DNA from: JAXMHB01 sp046346965
GTDB lineage: Bacteria > Pseudomonadota > Gammaproteobacteria > Xanthomonadales > SZUA-5
NCBI GenBank assembly: GCA_046346965.1
Contig: JAXMHB010000006.1
Location: 124,001 to 188,000, forward strand
DNA: 64,000 nt
Reading direction: 5' to 3'
Shown: piece by piece, positions 54,953-63,058 of the stretch
How the letters are laid out: the number at the start of each line of letters is the position of its first letter
Position numbering within the stretch: position 1 is the stretch's first letter
Made by a program: the position numbers and the translations under genes
The notes under the pieces: model-generated
Told to the model about the DNA's origin: nothing
Seen by the model: the letters and a program-made list of their open reading frames with translations, nothing else
Databases searched by the model: none

Positions 54953-57664
54953 ATGAAGAACGGTCGCTGGATTCTACTGTGTGCAAGCGCCTGGGCGCTC
55001 GCGGCACTGTTGCCCACGCGCGGCGACGCCCAATGCGTCTCGCTGACAACTTCCGGCGTGGCGGCGACGCAGAACTTCGATACGCTGTCGAACACCGCAG
55101 GCAGCACCACCAATACCTTGACGCTGACTGGCTGGTTCCTGACCGAGTCAGGCGGCGGCACGCGCGACAACGAGCTGTACGGCGTAGACACTGGCGCCAG
55201 CAACACCGGCGACACCTACAGTTACGGTTCCGCGGCTGCGACCGATCGCGCGCTCGGCGGCCTGCGCAGCGGCACGCTGATCCCGATCTTCGGCGCCTGC
55301 TACACCAATAACACCGGCGCTGCGATTACCAGTCTGGCGATCGCCTACACCGGCGAGCAATGGCGCCTCGGCACGGCCGCGCGCACCGACCAGATCGATT
55401 TTCAGTACAGCCTGAATGCCACCGACCTCGTGACCGGCACCTGGGTCGACGTCAATGCGCTCGATTTCGTCTCGCCGGTGACCACGACGGTGGGCGCCAA
55501 GGACGGCAACCTCGCCGCCAATCGCAGCGCCTTGGCGAGCAGCATCGCTGCGTTGTCGATCGCGCCCGGCGCCAGCTTCTGGATCCGCTGGACCGACCTC
55601 GACGCCACCAGTGCCGACGACGGCCTGGCCGTCGACGATTTCTCGCTGACACCCACCGCAGGCGCAGTCGTCAACGCCGACCTCTCGGTGACGCTGACGG
55701 ACAGCCCGGACCCGGTGACGGCGGGGACGAACCTGAGCTACACGGCGGTGGTGACGAACGGCGGCAGCGGGTCGGCGACCGATGTGACGGCAACGCTGAC
55801 CTTGCCGGCGAGTACGACTTTTGTGTCCGCCAATCCGGGTGCGGGCGGCAGTTGCAGCGGCACGGGTCCGGTGGTGTGCACCTGGGCCGGCGCGACCGCG
55901 AATGGCGCCACGCGCACGGTCACGGTGACGGTGAGCGTGCCGGCCGCGGCCGCCAACAGCTCGCTGCTGTCGGCGCAGGTGGTGGTCAGCAGCCTGAGCA
56001 ACGATCCGGTGCCGGGCAACAACACGGCGACCGCCGGCAGCGCGGTGATCACGCGCGCCGACATGGCGATCACGCTGACCGACACGCCGGACCCGGTGGT
56101 GGCCGGCGCGGTGCTGACCTACACGGCGAGCGCGACCAACGGCGGCGCCTCGGATGCGCAGGATGTGGCGATCACGCTGAATCTGCCGGCCGAAGGCACG
56201 CTGCAGTCGGCCAGCGCCGGCTTGGGCGGCAGCTGCAGCGGCACCGGGCCGGTGGTGTGCAGCTGGGCTGGCGCGACGGCGCCGACGGCGCAGCGCACGG
56301 CGACGGTGGCGGTGACCATTGCCTCAGGCACGCCGGCGGGTACACAGGTGTTTGCCGATGCGCAGGTGGGCACGGCGACCGGCGATCCGGTGTCGGGCAA
56401 TAACTCGGCGAGCACCGGCACGCTGGTGACGGCGCAAGCGGATGTGTCGATCACGCTGGTCGACAGCCCGGACCCGGTAGTGGCGGGCACGCAGCTGAGC
56501 TACCTGGCGACGCTGAGCAACAACGGCATCTCGGCGGCGCCGGATGCGGCGATCACGCTGCCGCTGCCGGCCGGCACGACGCTGGTCTCGGCCACGCCGA
56601 GTGCGGGCGGCAACTGCACCACGGGAGCTTCCGTGGTGTGCACCTGGCTGGGCGCGACGGCGGTAGGCGGCACGCGCACGGCGACGGTGGTGGTGACGGT
56701 CAGCTCGGCGCAGACGGCGGCGCTGTCGGCCACGGCAACGGCCAGCTCGGCCGCGACCGATCCCAACAACGGCAACAACAGCGCCACGGCGACCACGGCA
56801 GTCAACGTCAGCGCCGATCTGTCGATCACGCTGAGCGACGCCCCCGATCCGGTCGCCGGCGGCACCCAGCTGACCTACACCGCGGTGGTGAGCAACGCCG
56901 GGCCCTCGGACGCGACTGGCGTGACGGTCACGCTGCCGCTGCCGGCCAACACCACGCTGGTCTCGGGCAATGTCGTTGGCGGCGGCAGCTGCGCTGGCAG
57001 CCCGGTGGTCTGCAGCGTCAGCGGCAGCATCGCCGCCGGCGGCTCGCGCACGGCGACCATCGTGCTGGCGGTCGACCCGTCGGCCCCGGATGGCACGCTG
57101 ACGGCCACCGCCACGGTGGCCGCGGCCTCGCCGGACCCGAACCTCGGCAACAACAGCGCCAGCACGACGACCACGGTCGTCACCCAGGCCGATCTGCTGC
57201 TGACGCTGACCAGCTCGGCGACGCAGGTGGAACTGAACGTGCCGGTGACCTTCACCGCGACCAGCCTGAACCAGGGCCCGTCAGCGGCGCAGGACGTGTC
57301 GATCACGCTGACGCTGACGCCGGACTTCCGCTACGCCAGCCACACGGCCAACGCCGGCGCGGTGTGCACGACGCCGCAGGTGGGCAACACCGGCGCCATC
57401 GTGTGCACCTGGGCGGGCGCCACGGCGGCGGGCGCGACGCGCACGCTGGCGGTGAGCGCGTACAGCAACACCGAGGGCAACTCAGCGGTGAACGCCAGCA
57501 CCAGCTCGCCGACGCCGGACCCGGTGGCGAACAACAACGCCAGCGCGGTCAGCGTGCAGGTCGGCCTGGGCGTGCGTGAAATCCCGACCCTGGACAGCCG
57601 CGGCCTGCTGCTGCTGAGTCTGCTGCTGGGCCTGATCGGCGCGACGCTGCTGCGCAAGCGCTGA
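54953..57664 (+). CDS. Secreted DUF11-repeat protein with IPTL-CTERM tail
   Basis: A 903-residue protein. Signal peptide MKNGRWILLCASAWALAALL. A ~220-residue N-terminal domain (SLTTSGVAATQNFDTLSNTA) is followed by five DUF11 domains of ~120 residues, each opening ADLSVTLTDSPDPVTAGTNL or similar and containing NGGASDAQDV-like centres. The C-terminus VREIPTLDSRGLLLLSLLLG plus a basic end is a clear IPTL-CTERM sorting signal, so it is probably surface-anchored or processed by an exosortase/rhombosortase-like enzyme. The repeats are near-identical in DNA in places, allowing unit loss or gain. Confidence 0.88.
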   Translation: MKNGRWILLCASAWALAALLPTRGDAQCVSLTTSGVAATQNFDTLSNTAGSTTNTLTLTGWFLTESGGGTRDNELYGVDTGASNTGDTYSYGSAAATDRALGGLRSGTLIPIFGACYTNNTGAAITSLAIAYTGEQWRLGTAARTDQIDFQYSLNATDLVTGTWVDVNALDFVSPVTTTVGAKDGNLAANRSALASSIAALSIAPGASFWIRWTDLDATSADDGLAVDDFSLTPTAGAVVNADLSVTLTDSPDPVTAGTNLSYTAVVTNGGSGSATDVTATLTLPASTTFVSANPGAGGSCSGTGPVVCTWAGATANGATRTVTVTVSVPAAAANSSLLSAQVVVSSLSNDPVPGNNTATAGSAVITRADMAITLTDTPDPVVAGAVLTYTASATNGGASDAQDVAITLNLPAEGTLQSASAGLGGSCSGTGPVVCSWAGATAPTAQRTATVAVTIASGTPAGTQVFADAQVGTATGDPVSGNNSASTGTLVTAQADVSITLVDSPDPVVAGTQLSYLATLSNNGISAAPDAAITLPLPAGTTLVSATPSAGGNCTTGASVVCTWLGATAVGGTRTATVVVTVSSAQTAALSATATASSAATDPNNGNNSATATTAVNVSADLSITLSDAPDPVAGGTQLTYTAVVSNAGPSDATGVTVTLPLPANTTLVSGNVVGGGSCAGSPVVCSVSGSIAAGGSRTATIVLAVDPSAPDGTLTATATVAAASPDPNLGNNSASTTTTVVTQADLLLTLTSSATQVELNVPVTFTATSLNQGPSAAQDVSITLTLTPDFRYASHTANAGAVCTTPQVGNTGAIVCTWAGATAAGATRTLAVSAYSNTEGNSAVNASTSSPTPDPVANNNASAVSVQVGLGVREIPTLDSRGLLLLSLLLGLIGATLLRKR

Positions 57665-57673
57665 GCGAGGCCG

Positions 57674-57704
57674 CCCCCGAGTCCCGCGATGCGGGGCTCG
57701 GGGG
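57674..57704 (+). terminator. Strong hairpin terminator
   Basis: CCCCCGAGTCCCGC-GAT-GCGGGGCTCGGGGG, 9 bp after the DUF11 gene stop; an A/G-rich run follows instead of T. Confidence 0.7.
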
Positions 57705-57751
57705 TGGGAAAAGGGGAAAAGGGAAAAGGGAGGAGCGGGCGCGGCGTTGAA

Positions 57752-58180
57752 CAGCCGCGGCCGCCGGCGCGAAGCTGCCGCGCGCACGTCCCGAACCTCC
57801 CGCGCGCACGGAGCCGCGCTACGGCGGCATGCAGGTCACACCGACGTAGGCCGGGTCCTTCGCGTCCGCACTGCGCAGGCGGGCCACAAACCCCACACGC
57901 GAGGCGCCCGGCGCTTTGGCTGTACAGCCGCGGCCGCCGGCGCGAAGCCGCACTGCGCACATCCCGAACGCCCCGCGCGCACGGAGCCGCGCTACGGCCG
58001 CATGTGGGTCACACCAACGTAGGCCGGGTCCTTCGCGTCCGTACGGCGCAGGCGGGCCACAAACCCCCACACGCGAGGCGCCCGGCGCTTTGGCTGGTAC
58101 AGCCGCGGCCGCCGGCGCGAAGCTGCCGCGCGCACATCCCACACGCCCCGCGCACACGGAGCCGCGCTACGTCCGCGTGT
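57752..58180. repeat. ~174-bp tandem repeat, 2.5 copies
   Basis: Units start CAGCCGCGGCCGCCGGCGCG at 57752, 57925 and 58100 (spacing 173 and 175). They share GGAGCCGCGCTACG and GTAGGCCGGGTCCTTCGCGT. The third copy is cut after ~70 bp. No gene is supported between 57665 and 58199. Confidence 0.9.
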
Positions 58181-58199
58181 ACGTCATGCTGGGCTCGTT

Positions 58200-58667
58200 T
58201 CAGTCTCGTCCGCGCCAGAGGCGCGCCGCGCCGAGTAACGCGCCGGCCAGCAACAGGGCCAGCGCGATTCCACCGGTCGGCACCGGCACCGGCGGATCGC
58301 CGAGCACGGTGATCACGCCGTACATGCCGCTGCCGGGTGCGCCGTGGGGTTCGCAGAAGTAGCCGAAACGCCCGGCGCGCGGGAAGCTCACGGTGGCGGT
58401 CCAGATCTGGCCGCTGGCGGCGCCGTTGCCGCCCTGCCCATCGCAGCCCTGGGCGCAGCGGAAGGAGCCATCGTCCGCGGTGACGTTATGGACGCCGCCC
58501 ATATTGCGGAAGGTCACGGTGTCGCCCGGCGCGATCGTCAGTTCCATCGGCGAGTAGGCCAGCCGCGAGCCGCCGACCTGGACGATCCAGTTGGCGGCGT
58601 GGCTGGTGCTGGCGGCAACCAGCAGCGCCAGCCCGCCCAGTACGCGTGTGCAGAACAATCCGTGCAT
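58200..58667 (-). CDS. Cupredoxin (plastocyanin-like) with C-terminal sorting tail
   Basis: A 155-residue protein. Signal peptide (VLGGLALLVAASTSHA). Blue-copper ligands: His in GGVHNVTADD, Cys-x-x-His in FGYFCEPHGA and Met in GSGMYGVI. An extra Cys pair (FRCAQGCDGQ) is unusual. The C-terminus DPPVPVPTGGIALALLLAGA then RLWRGRD resembles a short sorting/anchor tail. The ATG overlaps the DUF1501 gene stop (TGATG). A periplasmic or surface electron carrier is likely. Confidence 0.88.
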   Translation of the reverse strand: MHGLFCTRVLGGLALLVAASTSHAANWIVQVGGSRLAYSPMELTIAPGDTVTFRNMGGVHNVTADDGSFRCAQGCDGQGGNGAASGQIWTATVSFPRAGRFGYFCEPHGAPGSGMYGVITVLGDPPVPVPTGGIALALLLAGALLGAARLWRGRD

Positions 58668-60196
58668 CAGCCCATGAATCCGAGATAGCCGGCGCTGGGA
58701 TTGTAGTAGCTGGACGCCGAATACTGGTTGAGGTTGGGGAAGATCAGGCTGATGTCGCTGTTGTTGAGCCCGAACCAGTGCGCCAGCGTGGCGGCGTACT
58801 GATCGACCGAGGTGGTCGGGATCAGCCGGCCGTTGCCGTCGCCCGGATCGTTCTTGTTCGGCGAGGGCACGCCGTAGGACGAGGGCGTCGGCACCACCAG
58901 CGAGGGCATCACCAAGCCAAAATTCGCAGCGGCGCCGGTAAAACCGCAGCCATTGCCATAGAAGCGCCCGCCCTGCACGGCGCCGCCCAGCACCAGATGA
59001 TGCGAGCCCCAGCCGTGGTCGCTGCCGGCGTTGTTGGCGGTCATCGAGCGACCGAAATCCGAGGCGGTGAAGGCGGTGGCCACATCCGCCAGCGTGCCGC
59101 CGGGAATGGTGATCGAGTTCAGTGCGTTGTAGAAGCCCACCAGCGCGCGCGACAGCCGCGCCAGCAGATCCACGTGCTGCGGCAGCTGGTCCGAATGGGT
59201 GTCGTAGCCGCCGGTGTTGACGTAGAACACTTGGCGTCGCAAGCCGCTGTAGCCCGGCACGTTGTGGTAGGCCGCCCAGATCAGTCGCGCCGTGGTCTGC
59301 AGCTGGGCGTCGAAGTTGTAGCCGTCCGACTGCGGAAAGAAGCTGGCGAAGGTGGGTGCGCCAGCGGCGTTCAAGGCCTGTTGCATGATCGCCGCCGTCG
59401 ACACCGCATGGTTGAGCGTGCCGGCATAGGTGCGCTCCAGCATGTGCGACTGCGCCCCCTGCGCCTGCAGCGCATTGAAGGCCGGTGCCAGCTGACCGCG
59501 ATCGTCGTAGGGCAAGTCCACCGTGAGCGCCTGACTGGCATTCATGATGTAGCCGTTGACGCTGTCGCCGCGGATGAAGGCGTCCTCGCCCGACAGCGAG
59601 GTCAGGATCGGAATGTTGGCGGGATTGGCGCTGGCAACGAGATCGCAGATGCGTCCCCCCCAGCCGGTGGCCGGCGCATTGCTGGGCGGCGAGGACTGCC
59701 AGTAAGCCGACTGGTCTGAGTGCGAATACAGCTGCGGCGGCAAGGGCGCGCTGCCCGCCAGGTACTGCGCCTGGGTGACCGGGCCAACCAGGGTGCCGAC
59801 ATTGGCCATGATCGCCAGCGGACTGTTGGCCTGATTGAACAGCGTCGCCAGCGCGCCCATCTGCGGATGGAAGGCATACTGGATACCGTCGCCGGAGGAT
59901 CCGGTCAGATCGGTCAGCGGATGCAGCTGCGCGCGCGTCAGCGCCAGTTGCGGACGCACGCCGCCGGCGCCGAAGAAGCCGTTGAAGGCGCTCTGCGTGT
60001 ACGGAACGATGGTGTTGAAGCCATCGTTGCCGCCGTAGAGGAAGACGCAGACCAGCGCCTTGTAGTCGGTGAACACATAGTTGCCGCGGGTGGCCGCCTG
60101 CAGCAGCTGCAGATTGCCGAGGGCCGAGTACAGGCCGGCGCCGCCAAGGGCGGCCGACAGCGTCTGGCGAATGAATTTGCGACGATCGGGACGCAT
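58667..60196 (-). CDS. DUF1501 family protein, Tat-type leader
   Basis: A 509-residue protein. The start at 60196 has GGAG five bases upstream and gives MRPDRRKFIRQTLSAALGGA, a twin-Arg-like leader (DRRKFIR). Family features: KALVCVFLYGGNDGFNTIVP and NTGGYDTHSDQLPQHVDLLA, with TASDFGRSMTANNAGSDHGW containing the conserved metal-ligand-like GSDHGWG. Related to sulfatase/phosphatase-fold proteins. Always near DUF1800 genes; here it follows one by 8 bp. Function unknown. Confidence 0.9.
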   Translation of the reverse strand: MRPDRRKFIRQTLSAALGGAGLYSALGNLQLLQAATRGNYVFTDYKALVCVFLYGGNDGFNTIVPYTQSAFNGFFGAGGVRPQLALTRAQLHPLTDLTGSSGDGIQYAFHPQMGALATLFNQANSPLAIMANVGTLVGPVTQAQYLAGSAPLPPQLYSHSDQSAYWQSSPPSNAPATGWGGRICDLVASANPANIPILTSLSGEDAFIRGDSVNGYIMNASQALTVDLPYDDRGQLAPAFNALQAQGAQSHMLERTYAGTLNHAVSTAAIMQQALNAAGAPTFASFFPQSDGYNFDAQLQTTARLIWAAYHNVPGYSGLRRQVFYVNTGGYDTHSDQLPQHVDLLARLSRALVGFYNALNSITIPGGTLADVATAFTASDFGRSMTANNAGSDHGWGSHHLVLGGAVQGGRFYGNGCGFTGAAANFGLVMPSLVVPTPSSYGVPSPNKNDPGDGNGRLIPTTSVDQYAATLAHWFGLNNSDISLIFPNLNQYSASSYYNPSAGYLGFMG

Positions 60197-60204
60197 GGCG
60201 GCTC

Positions 60205-62082
60205 CTACTTCTGAACCATGTATTCGGCGGAGGTCTGGATCAACAGCAGCGCACGGTTGATGCGGCGCTGTTTCCAATCGGGACCGTCGGACACGCCGAT
60301 CGGATTCAGCACCGACAGCAGCGTCGTGCGCATAAAGGGCGACATCTGCCCGGCCATGAAGCGCAGGTTGTAGGCGTCGACCAGGCGATCGGCCGGATCG
60401 GCCGGTCCGCCATTGGCGCTGCCGGCCAGCGCCAGATCCTGGGCGCGGTTGATCTTGACCTCACCGATGTCATCGCCGGGATCGCAGGCGTCGCTGATGT
60501 CGAAGCCAAAGGCCTTGCCAGCGGTGCTGTTGGTCGAGTTGACGATCAGCGTGTCGGTGTTGAGCTGGAACTCCGGCCCGTACAAGCCGGCCTGCGCCAT
60601 TTCGCCGGGCGGACGGTAGTCGGGCTTGAAGAAATTGAATACCGAGAACGCGTCCAGCGGCGCCTGCCCGATGCCGCTGCCGTAGATGGTGTCGGAGGTG
60701 CCCCAGGCGGTGGTGTAGCCGGCGTAGCGGTAAGGCTGATTGGCGTAGTGGTAGGTCACGCTGCCGGCCATGTAGTTGCGTCCGCACTGATGGCGCGCGC
60801 CCATGGCGCGCCAGAAATGCGTCAATCGCAGCAGCGGCTCGCGCAGCTTGCCAAAGGTGTCCGGCTGGATCAGATGACCGTAACGCGCCTCCGGATCGAG
60901 CAGGATCGCCTGCACCACCGCGCGCAGATTGCCGCGCACATGCTGGGCGGTCCCGTCATCGTTGAACACCTGGGCGACGCGCTGCACGTAGGCCGGGCTG
61001 GGATTGCTGGTGACCAGGCGCTGGATCAGCTGCTTGCCGAGGAAAGGCCCCAGATTCGGGTGATTGAAGATGTTGTCGAGCGCGAAGGCCAGATCCGACT
61101 GCGGCGTGCCGCCGTTCGCCAACACGCCGCCGTTGACCGCGCCGGGATAGCTCAGCAGCTGCTTGTTGGCGATGTCGTTGACCGGATCGGTGCCGTTGTC
61201 GTGGTAAGCCGCGAACGCGGCCATCGGCGTCTGGAAGTTGATGCCGGTGGTGTAGTCCGGGCCGCAGCTGGTGAAGTTGGCGGCACTGCAGTCCGACCAC
61301 TTCCAGCCGGTGAACACGTGGGCGAAATTCGTGATCACCGCCTGATTGTAGGTCGGGATCGGCTGGCCGCCGGACAGCTGCGGCGTGCCATCCAGATTCA
61401 GCTTGACGAGGCCAATGCTGAACAGCTGATTGATCTCGCGGGCGTAGTTCTCGTCCGGATGGATGTTCTGCGACAGATCGGCGCGACGGTTGCCCATCAT
61501 GTTCAGGTACACGCCCATCGCCGGGCTCAAGGTCACCTGTTCGAGCAATGTGCGGTAGTTGCCGAAGGCGTTGTTGCTGAGCAGATCGTAGTAGTAGGCC
61601 AGGCCGTTGGGGAACTGCGCCAACAGCGAGTTCTGATCGGACACCACCAGGATTTCGCTCAGTGCAAAAGCCACGCGCTGGCGCAACTGATCGCTGTGGA
61701 TGAGCAGGTTGTTCTGCGGGTCGGGGCCGCCGAGGGCCCCCAGAAACCAGGCTTCGCGGATGGTGGTCGTGCCAGTGCCTTCCTGCAGCGTGTTCGCCAC
61801 CCAGTTGTAGTAGCTCATCTGCGAGCTGGGCGCGGCGTTGTACTGCTCGGTCAGCCAGGCGCTGTAGCGCAGCTGGCGCAACCGGGTGAGGTCGGCATCG
61901 GTGGGCCCGAAGGTGGCCTGCGCCAGAAAGCGCGCGGCCTCGGCATCGGTGTAGGGCCCGCCGATCAAGTCCTCCATGCCATCGCGATGCAGCTGCGCGG
62001 GCCAGCGATCGGGCGCCGCCGCACCCGCCGCGCCCATCAGCGCCAGCCCCAGACTCAGCCACGTCCCCCGCATCCTGCCCAT
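60205..62082 (-). CDS. DUF1800 family secreted protein
   Basis: A 625-residue protein. The ATG at 62082 has GGAGG before it; the signal peptide is RGTWLSLGLALMGAAGAAA. Family pattern: DAEAARFLAQATFGPTDADL at the start, then HSDQLRQRVAFALSEILVVS, YLNMMGNRRADLSQNIHPDE and NYAREINQLFSIGLV. The paired DUF1800-DUF1501 genes are common in gammaproteobacteria and are thought to act at the cell surface. The cupredoxin at the end of this operon hints at an oxidative or metal-linked reaction (inference). Confidence 0.9.
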   Translation of the reverse strand: MGRMRGTWLSLGLALMGAAGAAAPDRWPAQLHRDGMEDLIGGPYTDAEAARFLAQATFGPTDADLTRLRQLRYSAWLTEQYNAAPSSQMSYYNWVANTLQEGTGTTTIREAWFLGALGGPDPQNNLLIHSDQLRQRVAFALSEILVVSDQNSLLAQFPNGLAYYYDLLSNNAFGNYRTLLEQVTLSPAMGVYLNMMGNRRADLSQNIHPDENYAREINQLFSIGLVKLNLDGTPQLSGGQPIPTYNQAVITNFAHVFTGWKWSDCSAANFTSCGPDYTTGINFQTPMAAFAAYHDNGTDPVNDIANKQLLSYPGAVNGGVLANGGTPQSDLAFALDNIFNHPNLGPFLGKQLIQRLVTSNPSPAYVQRVAQVFNDDGTAQHVRGNLRAVVQAILLDPEARYGHLIQPDTFGKLREPLLRLTHFWRAMGARHQCGRNYMAGSVTYHYANQPYRYAGYTTAWGTSDTIYGSGIGQAPLDAFSVFNFFKPDYRPPGEMAQAGLYGPEFQLNTDTLIVNSTNSTAGKAFGFDISDACDPGDDIGEVKINRAQDLALAGSANGGPADPADRLVDAYNLRFMAGQMSPFMRTTLLSVLNPIGVSDGPDWKQRRINRALLLIQTSAEYMVQK

Positions 62083-62266
62083 CTGCACCTCCAATCTGGC
62101 CCGCACCGATAAACGTCAGCGCCGCGTGAAACGCACCATAGCCACGCATGAAGGTCGCAGAACGTGACAGTGATCGCGACCAACGGTGCTCTTACGCGAA
62201 ATCGCGGGCGCGACTGCCAGACGAAGGGATGGAAGGGTGCCACCGCGCGCGGCAGCACATCGGGCC

Positions 62267-62983
62267 TCAGCCTTGCTTCGGCAGCCAGCTGAGATCGACC
62301 CGGTGGCGGGCGGGATCATCGGCGTCTACGCGCACCGGCAGCTCGCTGCGGCCGCGCAGGTAGTCGCTCGGGTCGTACCAGAGGTGCTCGCTCTCGAACA
62401 CGTGCACCGCCTGGGTCAGCGGATGCTGCCATTGCGCGCGCAGCACCCAGGGCGAACGCCCATTGACCTTGACGCTGGTGTTGCGAGCGACCTCGATCAG
62501 CTTCGCCTGCACCGTCATCCCGTGTGTCGCCAGCCAGGCATACAGCCGCCGCTGGCGCCATTCGGCGACGATGAACCCGCTGGCGATGCCGCCAAAGACC
62601 AATCCGAAGAAACCGAAGATCAGCGGAAAGAACCACTGCTCCATGAAGCTGTCGATGCGCGCGTCTTCCGGTTGTTCCGGCGGGAAATAGACGTCGACGC
62701 GATCGCCGATGTCATAGCTGCGGCTGCTGGAAGACACGCGGCCACGGATCTCGACACTGGCGCCTGGGCCACCCTCGGCCGCCGGCACGTGAAAGCGCAC
62801 CTGCGGCGTGTACATCGTGCCGCCCTTGCGGCCGCGGCTGGTGCCAAAGCCGATCACCTCGCCCTCGGCATGCAGCGCAGTGGCGCGGAACTGCAGCGTC
62901 GAGTACGTCACCCAGATCGCCGCCGAACCCATCGCCAGGCCCACCAGACCGAAGATCAGCGCAATGATTCGCGTCACCGCCAT
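62267..62983 (-). CDS. DUF3592 membrane protein
   Basis: A 238-residue protein with two membrane helices (RIIALIFGLVGLAMGSAAIW and FFPLIFGFFGLVFGGIASGF). Between them lies the DUF3592 beta domain (VIGFGTSRGRKGGTMYTPQV, DIGDRVDVYFPPEQPEDARI). The ATG at 62983 has GAGG upstream. 62083-62266 holds no gene. Function unknown; related to MuA-like inner-membrane proteins. Confidence 0.78.
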   Translation of the reverse strand: MAVTRIIALIFGLVGLAMGSAAIWVTYSTLQFRATALHAEGEVIGFGTSRGRKGGTMYTPQVRFHVPAAEGGPGASVEIRGRVSSSSRSYDIGDRVDVYFPPEQPEDARIDSFMEQWFFPLIFGFFGLVFGGIASGFIVAEWRQRRLYAWLATHGMTVQAKLIEVARNTSVKVNGRSPWVLRAQWQHPLTQAVHVFESEHLWYDPSDYLRGRSELPVRVDADDPARHRVDLSWLPKQG

Positions 62984-63058
62984 GCCCACCTCAGCGCTCG
63001 TGCCGATCGTTGAGCGCCGGAACGCACTGGCGCCCAGCGCCGGGACAACTCGCGTTCC

